Shown: positions 1-5,181 of the stretch, in pieces
Layout of the letters: every line of letters starts with the position of its first letter
Position numbering within the stretch: the first letter of the stretch is position 1
Source of the DNA: AC-69 sp035701505
Lineage (GTDB): Bacteria; Actinomycetota; UBA4738; HRBIN12
Reading direction: 5' to 3'
Assembly: GCA_035701505.1 (NCBI GenBank)
Contig: DASSSA010000057.1
Location: forward strand, 1-5,181
Length of the DNA: 5,181 nucleotides
The notes under the pieces: model-generated
The model's input: the letters and a program-made list of their open reading frames with translations, nothing else
Told to the model about the DNA's origin: nothing
Databases searched by the model: none
Position numbers and translations under genes: made by a program

Positions 1-243
1 CACGACGCGGGCCCGGGCCGACGGCCCGGTCCCATCAGCGGCCTGCCTGACGACGATCCCGGCCAGGTCCCACCCCGGGCGCCAGCCATCTTCGGTCTGC
101 TGCCGAAGCGTGACGCACTCCCCTCGGTTGAGGGAGACCTCGCGGACCTCGACCAGCGCCTGGTTCGGCGCAGGCTCGGGATCGATCACGTCGTGGAGCT
201 CGATGCCCCCCGGCGCGCCTCGTTCCGCCACGAGCGCGCGCAT
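1..243 (-). CDS. MDR-family oxidoreductase (quinone oxidoreductase / zinc-type alcohol dehydrogenase-like), N-terminal part
   Basis: This is a partial gene: 81 codons are present and the rest lies beyond the left edge. The protein starts MRALVAERG, continues with an acidic beta-strand region (IELHDVIDPEPAP, about residues 14-26) and LVEVREVSLNRGE (about 30-42), and then has PGWDLAGIVV (about 54-63) followed by DGTGPSARARVV. This is the GroES-like N-terminal barrel of medium-chain dehydrogenases/reductases, where the family typically shows GxDxAGxV...G..V..G.RV. Such enzymes use NAD(P)H to reduce quinones or enones, or oxidise alcohols, in the cytoplasm. The NAD(P)-binding Rossmann half is not in view, so the substrate cannot be assigned. 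The ATG lies 8 bp after the stop of the preceding PPOX gene. No clear Shine-Dalgarno is visible, so translation is probably coupled to that gene. Family confidence is good; exact function is unknown. Confidence 0.8.
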   Translation of the reverse strand, partial: MRALVAERGAPGGIELHDVIDPEPAPNQALVEVREVSLNRGECVTLRQQTEDGWRPGWDLAGIVVRQAADGTGPSARARVV

Positions 244-251
244 GCCGCCGG

Positions 252-674
252 CTAGGAGACCCGGACCCGGGTGGGCCGCACCACGATCGGAACGGCGTAG
301 TCGGCGGCGAAGCTCTCGGGCGTCCAACCGTACCCAGCGATGAGCTCTCGGTACTTCTTGATGTACTCGGGGAGGGAAGTTGCCGGCTCGCCGTTACGAA
401 CGATCTTCGCCCGGCCCTCGAACACCACGATGTCCTCCCCCTCGCGGCCCCCCTCGAGGTGCAGCGACACCCGGGGATTCGCGGCGATGTTGAGGAGCTT
501 GGGCTTTCGCGGCTGGCTGAACAGGTGGAAGGCCTCACCGTCCCACCAGAACCACACCGGCGAGGACCGGGGTTGACCCTGGCGGCTCACCGTGGTGAGC
601 CAGACGATCAATTCGTCACGGAGGCGTTTGGCCGCGTGCGCATGCTTGCGCTTGCGAAGATCGAGGACCGACAC
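252..674 (-). CDS. PPOX-class probable F420-dependent oxidoreductase (Rv3369-like)
   Basis: A 140-aa single-domain protein with the split-barrel flavin/F420-binding fold of the pyridoxamine 5'-phosphate oxidase superfamily. It shows the usual order: a helix (about 5-22), ELIVWLTTVSRQGQPRSSPV (about 21-40), WFWWDGEAFHLFSQ (41-54), the basic RKPKLLNIAANPRVSLHL stretch (56-73) and EDIVVFEGRA (80-89). The RxxK-containing loop and following helix normally contact the cofactor phosphate. The overall pattern and length match the actinobacterial Rv3369-type subfamily (TIGR03667), predicted to use coenzyme F420; FMN or another tetrapyrrole/flavin ligand remains possible. The start is GTG at 674-672, because an in-frame TAG (the lon stop) lies just upstream and there is no in-frame ATG nearby. 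A weak AGG (685-683) overlaps the lon stop. The gene sits 9 bp after lon and 8 bp before the MDR gene, consistent with one operon. Its substrate is unknown. Confidence 0.85.
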   Translation of the reverse strand: MSVLDLRKRKHAHAAKRLRDELIVWLTTVSRQGQPRSSPVWFWWDGEAFHLFSQPRKPKLLNIAANPRVSLHLEGGREGEDIVVFEGRAKIVRNGEPATSLPEYIKKYRELIAGYGWTPESFAADYAVPIVVRPTRVRVS

Positions 675-683
675 ATGGCCAGC

Positions 684-3029
684 CTACGCCACGGCGGCGG
701 CGCGGGGCTGTTCGCCGGCCGGTTCCAACGCGATCGCCAGGACCTCGTCGACGGTCTCGACCGGGTGGAACGCGATCTCCTCGCGCACCTTCTCCGGCAC
801 GTCGTCCAGGTCGCCCTCGTTTCGCTTGGGCAGGATGACCTCGGTGATGCCGGCCCGGTGCGCAGCCAGCACCTTCTGCTTGACGCCGCCGATCGGCAGC
901 ACCCGACCCTGCAGGGTGACCTCACCGGTCATCCCGACCGTGCTCCTCACGGGCTGGTCGGCCAGCAGACTGGCCAGCGCGGTCACCATGGTCACGCCGG
1001 CGGACGGCCCGTCCTTCGGTACCGCCCCCGCGGGCACGTGGACGTGGAACCGTCCCTTCAGCCGTTCCGGCTCGATACCGAGTTTCGCGGAGTGCGAGCG
1101 AACGTAGGACAGCGCGATCTCGGCCGACTCCTTCATCACGTCGCCGAGCTGTCCGGTGAGCGTCAGTCCCGGCTCACCGTCCATCCGGCTGGCCTCGATG
1201 AACAGGACGTCGCCGCCGGTGCCGGTGACGGCGAGGCCAGTCGCCACGCCCGGGACGCTCGTCCGGTCACCGGCCTCGAAGAAGAACTTCGGACGGCCCA
1301 GGTAGTCGCGGACGTCCGCCGCGTCCACCGTGACCGGGGGCGAGGCCTCACCCGACGCGATCCGGGTCGCTGCCTTGCGCAGCACCTTGCCCAGCTCGCG
1401 CTCGAGGTTGCGCACGCCCGCCTCGCGGGTGTAATCGGCGACGATCGCGCGAACCGCGTCGTCGGTCACCTCGACCTCGTGGTCCTGCAAGCCGTTCCGT
1501 TCGATCTGGCGGAGGAGCAGGTGGTCGCGGGCGATCGTCACCTTCTCGTCCTCGGTGTAGCCGTCGATCCGGATGACCTCCATGCGGTCGAGTAGCGGAC
1601 CTGGGATCGTCTCGGCGACGTTGCCGGTGGCGAAGAACAGCACCTCGGACAGGTCCAGGACGACCTCCAGGTAGTGGTCACGGAACGTGTGGTTCTGCGC
1701 CGGGTCGAGGACCTCGAGCAGCGCGCTCGAGGGGTCGCCCCGCCAGTCCGAGCCGACCTTGTCGATCTCGTCCAGCATGAACACCGGGTTCTTCGTCCCA
1801 GCCTCCTTCAGGCCGCGGACGATCCGGCCGGGCAGCGCGCCGACGTACGTTCGCCGATGCCCCCGGATCTCTGCCTCGTCGTGGATGCCGCCGAGCGACA
1901 CCCGGACGAACTTCCTCCCGAGCGCGCGCGCGACCGACTCGCCGAGGGAGGTCTTGCCCACGCCCGGGGGGCCGACCAGCGTGAGGATGGCCCCGGATCC
2001 GCGGCCGGTAACCTCGCCGAGCCCACGCTCCTGGCGGAGCTTGCGCACGGCCAGGTACTCGATGATCCGGTCCTTCACGTCGGACAGTCCGGTGTGGTCC
2101 TCGTCGAGGATCCGGCGCGCGTCGGCGATGTCGAGGTTGTCCTCGGTTCGGACGCTCCATGGGATCTCGGTCATCCAGTCCAGATAGGTCCGGATCCACC
2201 CGTACTCGGGCGACTGCTCGGACATCTGCTCCAGGCGGCCCAGCTCGCGCTCGGCCTCGCGCCGCGCGCCCTCGGGCATCCCGGACTCCTCGATCTTTCT
2301 CCGGTATTCGGCGACGACGTCTCCGCCGCCCTCCTCGCCCAGCTCCTTCTTGATCGCGTCCATCTGCTGCCGCAACAGGTACTCGCGCTGGGTCTTCTCC
2401 ATCCCCTCGCGAACGTCCTGGCGGATCTTGTCCTTCAGGCTCAGCTCCCCCAGGATGTCCCGGGCCCACATCAGGACCTTCTCCAGGCGCTGCTCGACGT
2501 CGAGGGTCTCCAGAATCTCCACCTTCTGTTCGAAGGAGAGGTCCGGCGAGTACCCGGCGGTATCGGCCATGGCGCCGGGCTCCTGGATGCCGCGGAGGAA
2601 CTCGGCGACCTGCGGGACGCCGCGGGACTCCACGATGCTCTCCAGGACGGCCCGATACTCACGGGCGAGCTTGCGAGCCCGCTCGGTCGGCTCGGACGGG
2701 TCGGACGACGGCTCGACCTGGACCCAGGTCGCGTCCCCGGTCCCGGGGACCCCGGCGCCGATCGTGGCGCGGTGCAGGCCCCGGATGACCACGGCCTCCA
2801 TCCCTGAGGGGAGGCTGCCGACGTCCTCGACCTTGCCGACGGTCCCCACCCGCGCGTATCGGCTGTCGACCCGAGGAACGAGGAGGAGCTCACCGCCCGT
2901 AGCGCGCGCGGCCGACACGGCCGTGCGAGCGTCGTCGGACTCGATGGTCAGGGTGACGACCATGCCGGGCAGCACCACCCCGGTGGTCAGGGGAAGCAGC
3001 GGAAGGATCTGGGTGTCGAGATTGGACAT
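684..3029 (-). CDS. lon: ATP-dependent Lon protease (endopeptidase La)
   Basis: A 781-aa cytoplasmic AAA+ serine protease that unfolds and degrades misfolded and selected regulatory proteins as a ring-shaped oligomer. The N-terminal PUA-like substrate-binding domain (about 7-195) begins LPLLPLTTGVVLPGM. A helical/coiled segment follows (about 196-300, LSLKDKIRQDVREGMEKTQR). The AAA+ module has Walker A GPPGVGKT (353-360), a pore-loop YVG (395-397), Walker B VFMLDEID (416-423), a sensor-1-like Asn in ATGN (467-470) and a sensor-2 Arg in EAGVR (536-540). The protease domain (about 590-768) has catalytic Ser676 in PKDGPSAG and Lys719 in GGVKQK; their 43-residue separation equals that of E. coli Lon Ser679/Lys722. 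The length is normal and no key residue is missing. ATG at 3029 was chosen because GAGGAG lies 7 bases upstream and MSNLDTQILPLLPL is a normal Lon start. The open frame extends much further upstream, but that part runs antisense to the ABC gene. It heads a probable lon-PPOX-MDR operon behind a SigR/SigH-like promoter. Confidence 0.97.
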   Translation of the reverse strand: MSNLDTQILPLLPLTTGVVLPGMVVTLTIESDDARTAVSAARATGGELLLVPRVDSRYARVGTVGKVEDVGSLPSGMEAVVIRGLHRATIGAGVPGTGDATWVQVEPSSDPSEPTERARKLAREYRAVLESIVESRGVPQVAEFLRGIQEPGAMADTAGYSPDLSFEQKVEILETLDVEQRLEKVLMWARDILGELSLKDKIRQDVREGMEKTQREYLLRQQMDAIKKELGEEGGGDVVAEYRRKIEESGMPEGARREAERELGRLEQMSEQSPEYGWIRTYLDWMTEIPWSVRTEDNLDIADARRILDEDHTGLSDVKDRIIEYLAVRKLRQERGLGEVTGRGSGAILTLVGPPGVGKTSLGESVARALGRKFVRVSLGGIHDEAEIRGHRRTYVGALPGRIVRGLKEAGTKNPVFMLDEIDKVGSDWRGDPSSALLEVLDPAQNHTFRDHYLEVVLDLSEVLFFATGNVAETIPGPLLDRMEVIRIDGYTEDEKVTIARDHLLLRQIERNGLQDHEVEVTDDAVRAIVADYTREAGVRNLERELGKVLRKAATRIASGEASPPVTVDAADVRDYLGRPKFFFEAGDRTSVPGVATGLAVTGTGGDVLFIEASRMDGEPGLTLTGQLGDVMKESAEIALSYVRSHSAKLGIEPERLKGRFHVHVPAGAVPKDGPSAGVTMVTALASLLADQPVRSTVGMTGEVTLQGRVLPIGGVKQKVLAAHRAGITEVILPKRNEGDLDDVPEKVREEIAFHPVETVDEVLAIALEPAGEQPRAAAVA

Positions 3030-3036
3030 GCCTCGT

Positions 3037-3042
3037 CTCCTC
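3037..3042 (-). promoter_or_regulatory. Shine-Dalgarno of lon
   Basis: GAGGAG on the minus strand, 7 bases before the ATG at 3029. It decides the lon start in favour of a 781-aa protein over the much longer open frame that continues upstream without a stop. Confidence 0.8.
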
Positions 3043-3070
3043 GGGTTGATTGGTACCTCGCATCTGCAAG

Positions 3071-3098
3071 AACGGATCGCCGGGGCGTGCCTATTCCC
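3071..3098 (-). promoter_or_regulatory. Candidate SigR/SigH-type (ECF) promoter of lon
   Basis: On the minus strand GGGAAT (3098-3093) is followed after 19 bases by GTT (3073-3071); read with the flanking bases it is GGGAATA-N17-CGTT. This resembles the consensus of the disulphide/oxidative-stress sigma factors SigR of Streptomyces and SigH of Mycobacterium (GGAAT, about 18-19 bases, GTT). A start about 6-8 bases past GTT would leave a leader of about 35 bases carrying the GAGGAG ribosome site. Lon is a reported member of the Streptomyces SigR regulon, which supports the reading. The short motif could occur by chance, and no good housekeeping -10 is evident for lon here. Confidence 0.5.
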
Positions 3099-3102
3099 GC
3101 CA

Positions 3103-3116
3103 GTAATCCCGATTAC
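3103..3116. repeat. Perfect 6-2-6 palindrome, candidate operator in the divergent intergenic region
   Basis: GTAATC-CC-GATTAC is a perfect inverted repeat with a 2-bp centre. It is relatively AT-rich for this DNA and lies between the two divergent promoters, 4 bp upstream of the lon SigR-like -35 element and about 40 bp upstream of the ABC-gene -10. Its form suits binding by a homodimeric regulator. It does not match the HspR HAIR motif (CTTGAGT-N7-ACTCAAG) or the ClgR-type GTTCGC dyad usually linked to actinobacterial protease genes. No regulator gene is in the window, so the binding protein is unknown. Confidence 0.4.
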
Positions 3117-3132
3117 ACCACCGCGAGCCGCA

Positions 3133-3162
3133 TTCGTCGGAGGCTCAGCCGGCCGGTAGGAT
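3133..3162 (+). promoter_or_regulatory. Candidate housekeeping promoter of the ABC exporter genes (leaderless)
   Basis: The -10 candidate TAGGAT (3157-3162) fits the actinobacterial TAnnnT pattern. A weak -35, TTCGTC (3133-3138), lies 18 bases upstream. The last T of the -10 is 6 bases before the ATG at 3169, so transcription would start at or within a base of the start codon and give a leaderless mRNA, which is common in Actinobacteria. The same bases include AGGA (3158-3161), which could instead serve as a weak Shine-Dalgarno on a longer transcript; the sequence cannot separate the two readings. Confidence 0.45.
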
Positions 3163-3168
3163 GCGCGG

Positions 3169-4170
3169 ATGGCCGACCAGATGATCCGCACGGAGGGCCT
3201 GCGGAAGTCGTTCGGGGACGTGCACGCACTCAAGGGCGTGGACCTCGCCGTGGAATCGGCCTCCGTGTTCGGGCTCCTCGGGCCGAACGGCGCCGGCAAG
3301 ACTACCTCCGTCCGGATCCTGACCACGCTCCTCGCGCCCGACGAGGGCCGGGCGGAGGTGGCCGGGTTCGACGTCGTCCGGGATGCCGAGCCCCTCCGCC
3401 ACGTGATCGGCCTGGCCGGCCAATCCGCGGCGGTGGACGAGAACCTCACCGGCCTGGAGAACATCGAGATGGTCGGCCGCCTGTACCACCTGCCGGCGCC
3501 GGAGGCCAGACGGCGGGCCGTCGACATCCTGGACCGCTTCGAGTTGAGCGACGCCGCCCACAGGACGGCCAAGACCTATTCCGGGGGGATGCGACGCCGC
3601 CTGGACCTGTGCGCCAGCCTGGTCGGACGTCCAACCGTGCTGTTCCTGGACGAGCCGACCACCGGCCTGGACCCCCGAAGCCGGATCGAGATGTGGGACA
3701 TCATCCGGGAGCTCCAGGACCAGGGCACGACGATCCTCCTCACGACCCAGTATCTGGATGAGGTGGACCACCTGGCCGACCGGATCGCGGTCATCGACGT
3801 GGGCCGGGTCATCGCCGAGGGAACATCCACCGAGCTGAAGATGCGTGTGGGGGGCGAGGTCCTGGCCATCAGAGTTGCCGACCGGTCGAGGGTGGGGGAG
3901 GCCGCCGGCCAGGTCCTGGGACTGGGACCGGGAGGAGGCGCCGTGGACAACAACACGGGCGAGATCACGGTGCCCGTCGGCGATCAGGGGCCGGCCATCC
4001 TGACCGAAGCCGTCCGCCGTCTGGATCGCGCCGGGGTGGCTCTTGCCGACATCGCCCTCCGTCGGCCCACGCTCGACGACGTGTTCATGGCCCTCACCGG
4101 CCACGCGGCGGAGGAGGCCGAACAGCCGAAGGAGAACGGCAAGCGCGGGCGGCGAGGGAGGCGAGGATGA
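3169..4170 (+). CDS. DrrA-like ABC transporter ATP-binding protein
   Basis: A 333-aa cytoplasmic ATPase that should power the membrane protein encoded next. It has Walker A GPNGAGKTT (38-46... starting at G38), Q-loop Gln85, signature YSGGM (137-141), Walker B VLFLDEP (157-163), D-loop GLD (166-168), and a switch region LLTTQYLDE (190-198). The switch His is replaced by Gln194, as is usual in the DrrA (daunorubicin-resistance) branch. The C-terminal domain ends with the subfamily motif RPTLDDVFMALTGH (to residue 312), followed by an acidic then basic tail ending KRGRRGRRG. The family exports drugs, lipids or secondary metabolites; the substrate is not predictable here. ATG at 3169 was chosen for the -10/AGGA spacing; Met5 is an alternative. 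The stop overlaps the permease start by 4 bp (ATGA), indicating coupled translation and an operon. Confidence 0.95.
   Translation: MADQMIRTEGLRKSFGDVHALKGVDLAVESASVFGLLGPNGAGKTTSVRILTTLLAPDEGRAEVAGFDVVRDAEPLRHVIGLAGQSAAVDENLTGLENIEMVGRLYHLPAPEARRRAVDILDRFELSDAAHRTAKTYSGGMRRRLDLCASLVGRPTVLFLDEPTTGLDPRSRIEMWDIIRELQDQGTTILLTTQYLDEVDHLADRIAVIDVGRVIAEGTSTELKMRVGGEVLAIRVADRSRVGEAAGQVLGLGPGGGAVDNNTGEITVPVGDQGPAILTEAVRRLDRAGVALADIALRRPTLDDVFMALTGHAAEEAEQPKENGKRGRRGRRG
4156..4161 (+). promoter_or_regulatory. Shine-Dalgarno of the ABC permease inside the ATPase 3' end
   Basis: GGGAGG lies 5 bases before the ATG at 4167, within a purine-rich stretch that also encodes the Arg/Gly tail of the ATPase. It supports the overlapping ATGA start of the permease. 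Confidence 0.65.
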
Positions 4171-4997
4171 GCGCCACGGTCACTGCCGAGCGAACGGTCG
4201 AAACCGAGCGCCGCTTCCGCTACGCCATCAGCGACGGCTGGGTCCTGACGAAGCGGAACCTCATCACCTACGTTCGGAAGCCCGATCTCCTGGTGTTCTC
4301 CACGATCCAGCCGGTGATGTTCGTATTGCTGTTCGTCTACGTCTTCGGCGGCGCGATGGAGTTCACGCTCCCCAAGGGGCTTCCCTATGTCGACTTCCTG
4401 ATGCCGGGGATCTTCGTGCAGACGGCCATCTTCGCTGCTACCCAGACGGGCGTCGGCCTGGCCGAGGACCTGAAGAAGGGCCTGGTGGACAGGTTCCGAT
4501 CGCTCCCGATGGCCCGGTCGGCGGTCCTGTCCGGTCGCACGCTGGCCGACACCGCCGCGATCGCCTTCCAGGTGATCCTGATGCTGGTCGTGGCCGTAGT
4601 GGTGGGGTTCCGGATCCACGAGAGCGTCCCCAAGGCGATGCTCGCGGTGGCCGGCGCGCTTTCTGTGGGGTACGCGTTCACCTGGATGTTCGCGCTCGCC
4701 GGCCTGTCCCTGAAGAGCGTGGAGGCGGTGCAGGCGGCGAGCTTCACCCTGATCTTCCCGTTCGTGTTCGCCAGCTCGGCGTTCGTTCGGGCGAGCACCT
4801 TCCCCAACTGGCTCCAGTCCTGGTCCAGTGTCAACCCGGTTTCGATCTGGGTGGACACGTTCCGCGACCTCACGCTTGGTTCCCTCAACCCATCCGGCGA
4901 GAACCTCGTCACGCACCTGTGGCAATCGACGGCCTGGTTCCTGGTCATCCTGGTGATCTTCGTGCCGCTTTCCGTCCGGCTCTACCGTAGGACCTGA
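4167..4997 (+). CDS. DrrB-like ABC-2 type transporter permease
   Basis: A 276-aa integral membrane protein expected to form the channel of a DrrAB-type exporter with the preceding ATPase. After a charged cytoplasmic N-terminus (about 1-35, including WVLTKRNLITYVRKPDLL) it shows six hydrophobic segments at about 41-61, 77-98, 128-148, 157-180, 188-207 and 253-271, the normal ABC-2 layout. The conserved cytoplasmic loop KKGLVDRFRSLPMARSAVLSGR (about 103-124) is the DrrB-family signature between segments 2 and 3 and is the likely contact with the ATPase. NPVSIWVDTFRDL (about 223-235) before the last segment is also typical. The length is normal and no disruption is seen. The start overlaps the ATPase stop and has a good GGGAGG ribosome site. 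The substrate is unknown; related proteins move anthracyclines, other drugs or lipids. Confidence 0.93.
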   Translation: MSATVTAERTVETERRFRYAISDGWVLTKRNLITYVRKPDLLVFSTIQPVMFVLLFVYVFGGAMEFTLPKGLPYVDFLMPGIFVQTAIFAATQTGVGLAEDLKKGLVDRFRSLPMARSAVLSGRTLADTAAIAFQVILMLVVAVVVGFRIHESVPKAMLAVAGALSVGYAFTWMFALAGLSLKSVEAVQAASFTLIFPFVFASSAFVRASTFPNWLQSWSSVNPVSIWVDTFRDLTLGSLNPSGENLVTHLWQSTAWFLVILVIFVPLSVRLYRRT

Positions 4998-5001
4998 GCG
5001 G

Positions 5002-5033
5002 GGAACAAACCGCCGGTTCGGTCGGTTCGTTCC
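5002..5033. promoter_or_regulatory. 32-bp imperfect dyad: candidate operator (or weak terminator)
   Basis: Left arm GGAACAAACCG (5002-5012) pairs with right arm CGGTTCGTTCC (5023-5033) at 10 of 11 positions; the only mismatch is 5007/5028. The 10-base centre can pair further (CCG with CGG). The heptamer CGGTTCG occurs twice (5014-5020 and 5023-5029). It lies 4 bp after the permease stop and just upstream of the MFS gene's candidate -10. It could form an RNA hairpin ending the ABC operon, but no T-run follows, so an intrinsic terminator is doubtful. Position and symmetry fit a TetR- or MarR-like repressor site controlling the MFS gene. Confidence 0.45.
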
Positions 5034-5037
5034 ACCG

Positions 5038-5043
5038 TATCCT
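5038..5043 (+). promoter_or_regulatory. Candidate -10 box of the MFS transporter gene
   Basis: TATCCT fits the actinobacterial TAnnnT -10 pattern. Transcription would begin near 5050, leaving a leader of about 25 bases that contains the ribosome site. No convincing -35 is seen; the expected position falls inside the 5002-5033 dyad (GGTTCG at 5015-5020), so a bound repressor would block it. Confidence 0.35.
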
Positions 5044-5062
5044 GCCGGGAACTCATCAAGGA

Positions 5063-5068
5063 AAGGGG
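5063..5068 (+). promoter_or_regulatory. Shine-Dalgarno of the MFS gene
   Basis: AAGGGG (within AAGGAAAGGGG, 5058-5068) lies 6 bases before the GTG at 5075 and supports that non-ATG start. Confidence 0.65.
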
Positions 5069-5074
5069 CTGGTT

Positions 5075-5181
5075 GTGCCGCTGTTCGGGTTCGAGGGAGA
5101 CAACGCCAGGGAGAAGGTCATCGTCCTCCTGACGATGTGCTTCGCCCTGGCCATGGTCATGCTGGACAACACCGTCGTCAA
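5075..5181 (+). CDS. MFS transporter, DHA2/EmrB-QacA type, N-terminal part
   Basis: The first 35 codons of a gene that runs off the right edge. A short hydrophilic N-terminus (MPLFGFEGDNAREK) leads into a hydrophobic first membrane segment, VIVLLTMCFALAMVMLDNTVV. LDNTVV is the start of the LDxTVVNVALP motif in helix 1 of 14-helix DHA2-family drug:proton antiporters (EmrB/QacA). These inner-membrane proteins expel drugs or other toxic compounds using the proton gradient. The GTG start is supported by AAGGGG 6 bases upstream. It follows the DrrAB-like pair on the same strand after 77 bp that hold a dyad and possible promoter, so it may be a separately controlled unit. Family assignment rests on a short but characteristic motif; the substrate is unknown. 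Confidence 0.8.
   Translation, partial: MPLFGFEGDNAREKVIVLLTMCFALAMVMLDNTVV

Noticed and set aside
608..676. Out-of-frame ATG (676-674) overlapping the GTG start of the PPOX gene
   Set aside because: It opens only a 22-codon frame within the PPOX gene with no recognisable features. An effect on PPOX translation is possible but nothing in the sequence supports it.
459..2807. Long plus-strand frames (459-1595 and 1674-2807) opposite lon
   Set aside because: They are shadows of a GC-rich gene: no recognisable domains, and composition rich in Arg, Asp, Leu, His and Gly as expected from antisense reading of lon codons.
3149..3156. CCGGCCGG palindrome next to the ABC -10 box
   Set aside because: It is an 8-bp self-complementary G/C string, likely by chance in DNA of this composition, and has no AT content or extended symmetry to suggest an operator.
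3161..3163. Upstream ATG 8 bases before the chosen ABC ATPase start
   Set aside because: It is out of frame with the ATPase (3161 versus 3169) and overlaps the TAGGAT -10 box.
3030..3572. N-terminal extension of the lon open frame to a 962-aa protein
   Set aside because: It runs antisense to the well-supported ABC ATPase and through the divergent promoter region, has low-complexity Arg/Ser/Pro composition, and lacks Lon homology. The GAGGAG-ATG at 3029 gives a normal Lon length.
3145..4925. Minus-strand frames (3145-4104 and 3984-4925) opposite the ABC genes
   Set aside because: Same codon-bias artefact; the plus strand encodes complete, motif-rich transporter proteins.

Overview
The window is GC-rich double-stranded bacterial DNA. 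Strong G/C third-position bias gives long antisense shadow frames. The protein types (a DrrA/DrrB-like exporter, a Rv3369-like PPOX-fold putative F420 enzyme, an actinobacterial-style Lon) point to a high-GC member of the Actinomycetota. The species cannot be named from sequence alone. There is no tRNA, rRNA, CRISPR array, insertion sequence or phage gene, and no gene-free stretch reaches 300 bases.

Left half, minus strand (3029 down to 1): three genes run head to tail with 9-bp and 8-bp gaps. They are a complete ATP-dependent Lon protease (781 aa), a 140-aa PPOX/flavin-fold probable F420-dependent oxidoreductase, and the N-terminal 81 residues of an MDR-family (quinone oxidoreductase/alcohol dehydrogenase-like) enzyme cut by the window edge. 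They look like one transcription unit joining protein quality control with redox enzymes. The lon upstream region carries GGGAAT-N19-GTT, which resembles the SigR/SigH (disulphide/oxidative stress ECF sigma factor) promoter consensus and fits that gene content.

Centre: a 139-bp divergent intergenic region (3030-3168) holds the lon Shine-Dalgarno, the SigR-like promoter, a perfect 6-2-6 palindrome (GTAATC-CC-GATTAC), and a TAGGAT -10 box placed so that the rightward transcript would begin at or next to the ATG of the ABC gene (leaderless).

Right half, plus strand: a DrrA-like ABC ATPase (333 aa) overlaps by 4 bp (ATGA) a DrrB-like ABC-2 permease (276 aa); together they should form a two-gene drug or lipid exporter. 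After 77 bp, which contain a 32-bp imperfect dyad and a possible -10 box, comes the start of a DHA2/EmrB-type MFS transporter that leaves the window. The right half therefore looks like an export cluster, and the dyad is a candidate repressor site for the MFS gene.

No clearly new multi-gene system is visible. The points most worth checking are regulatory: the SigR-like lon promoter, the two dyads and the leaderless start.
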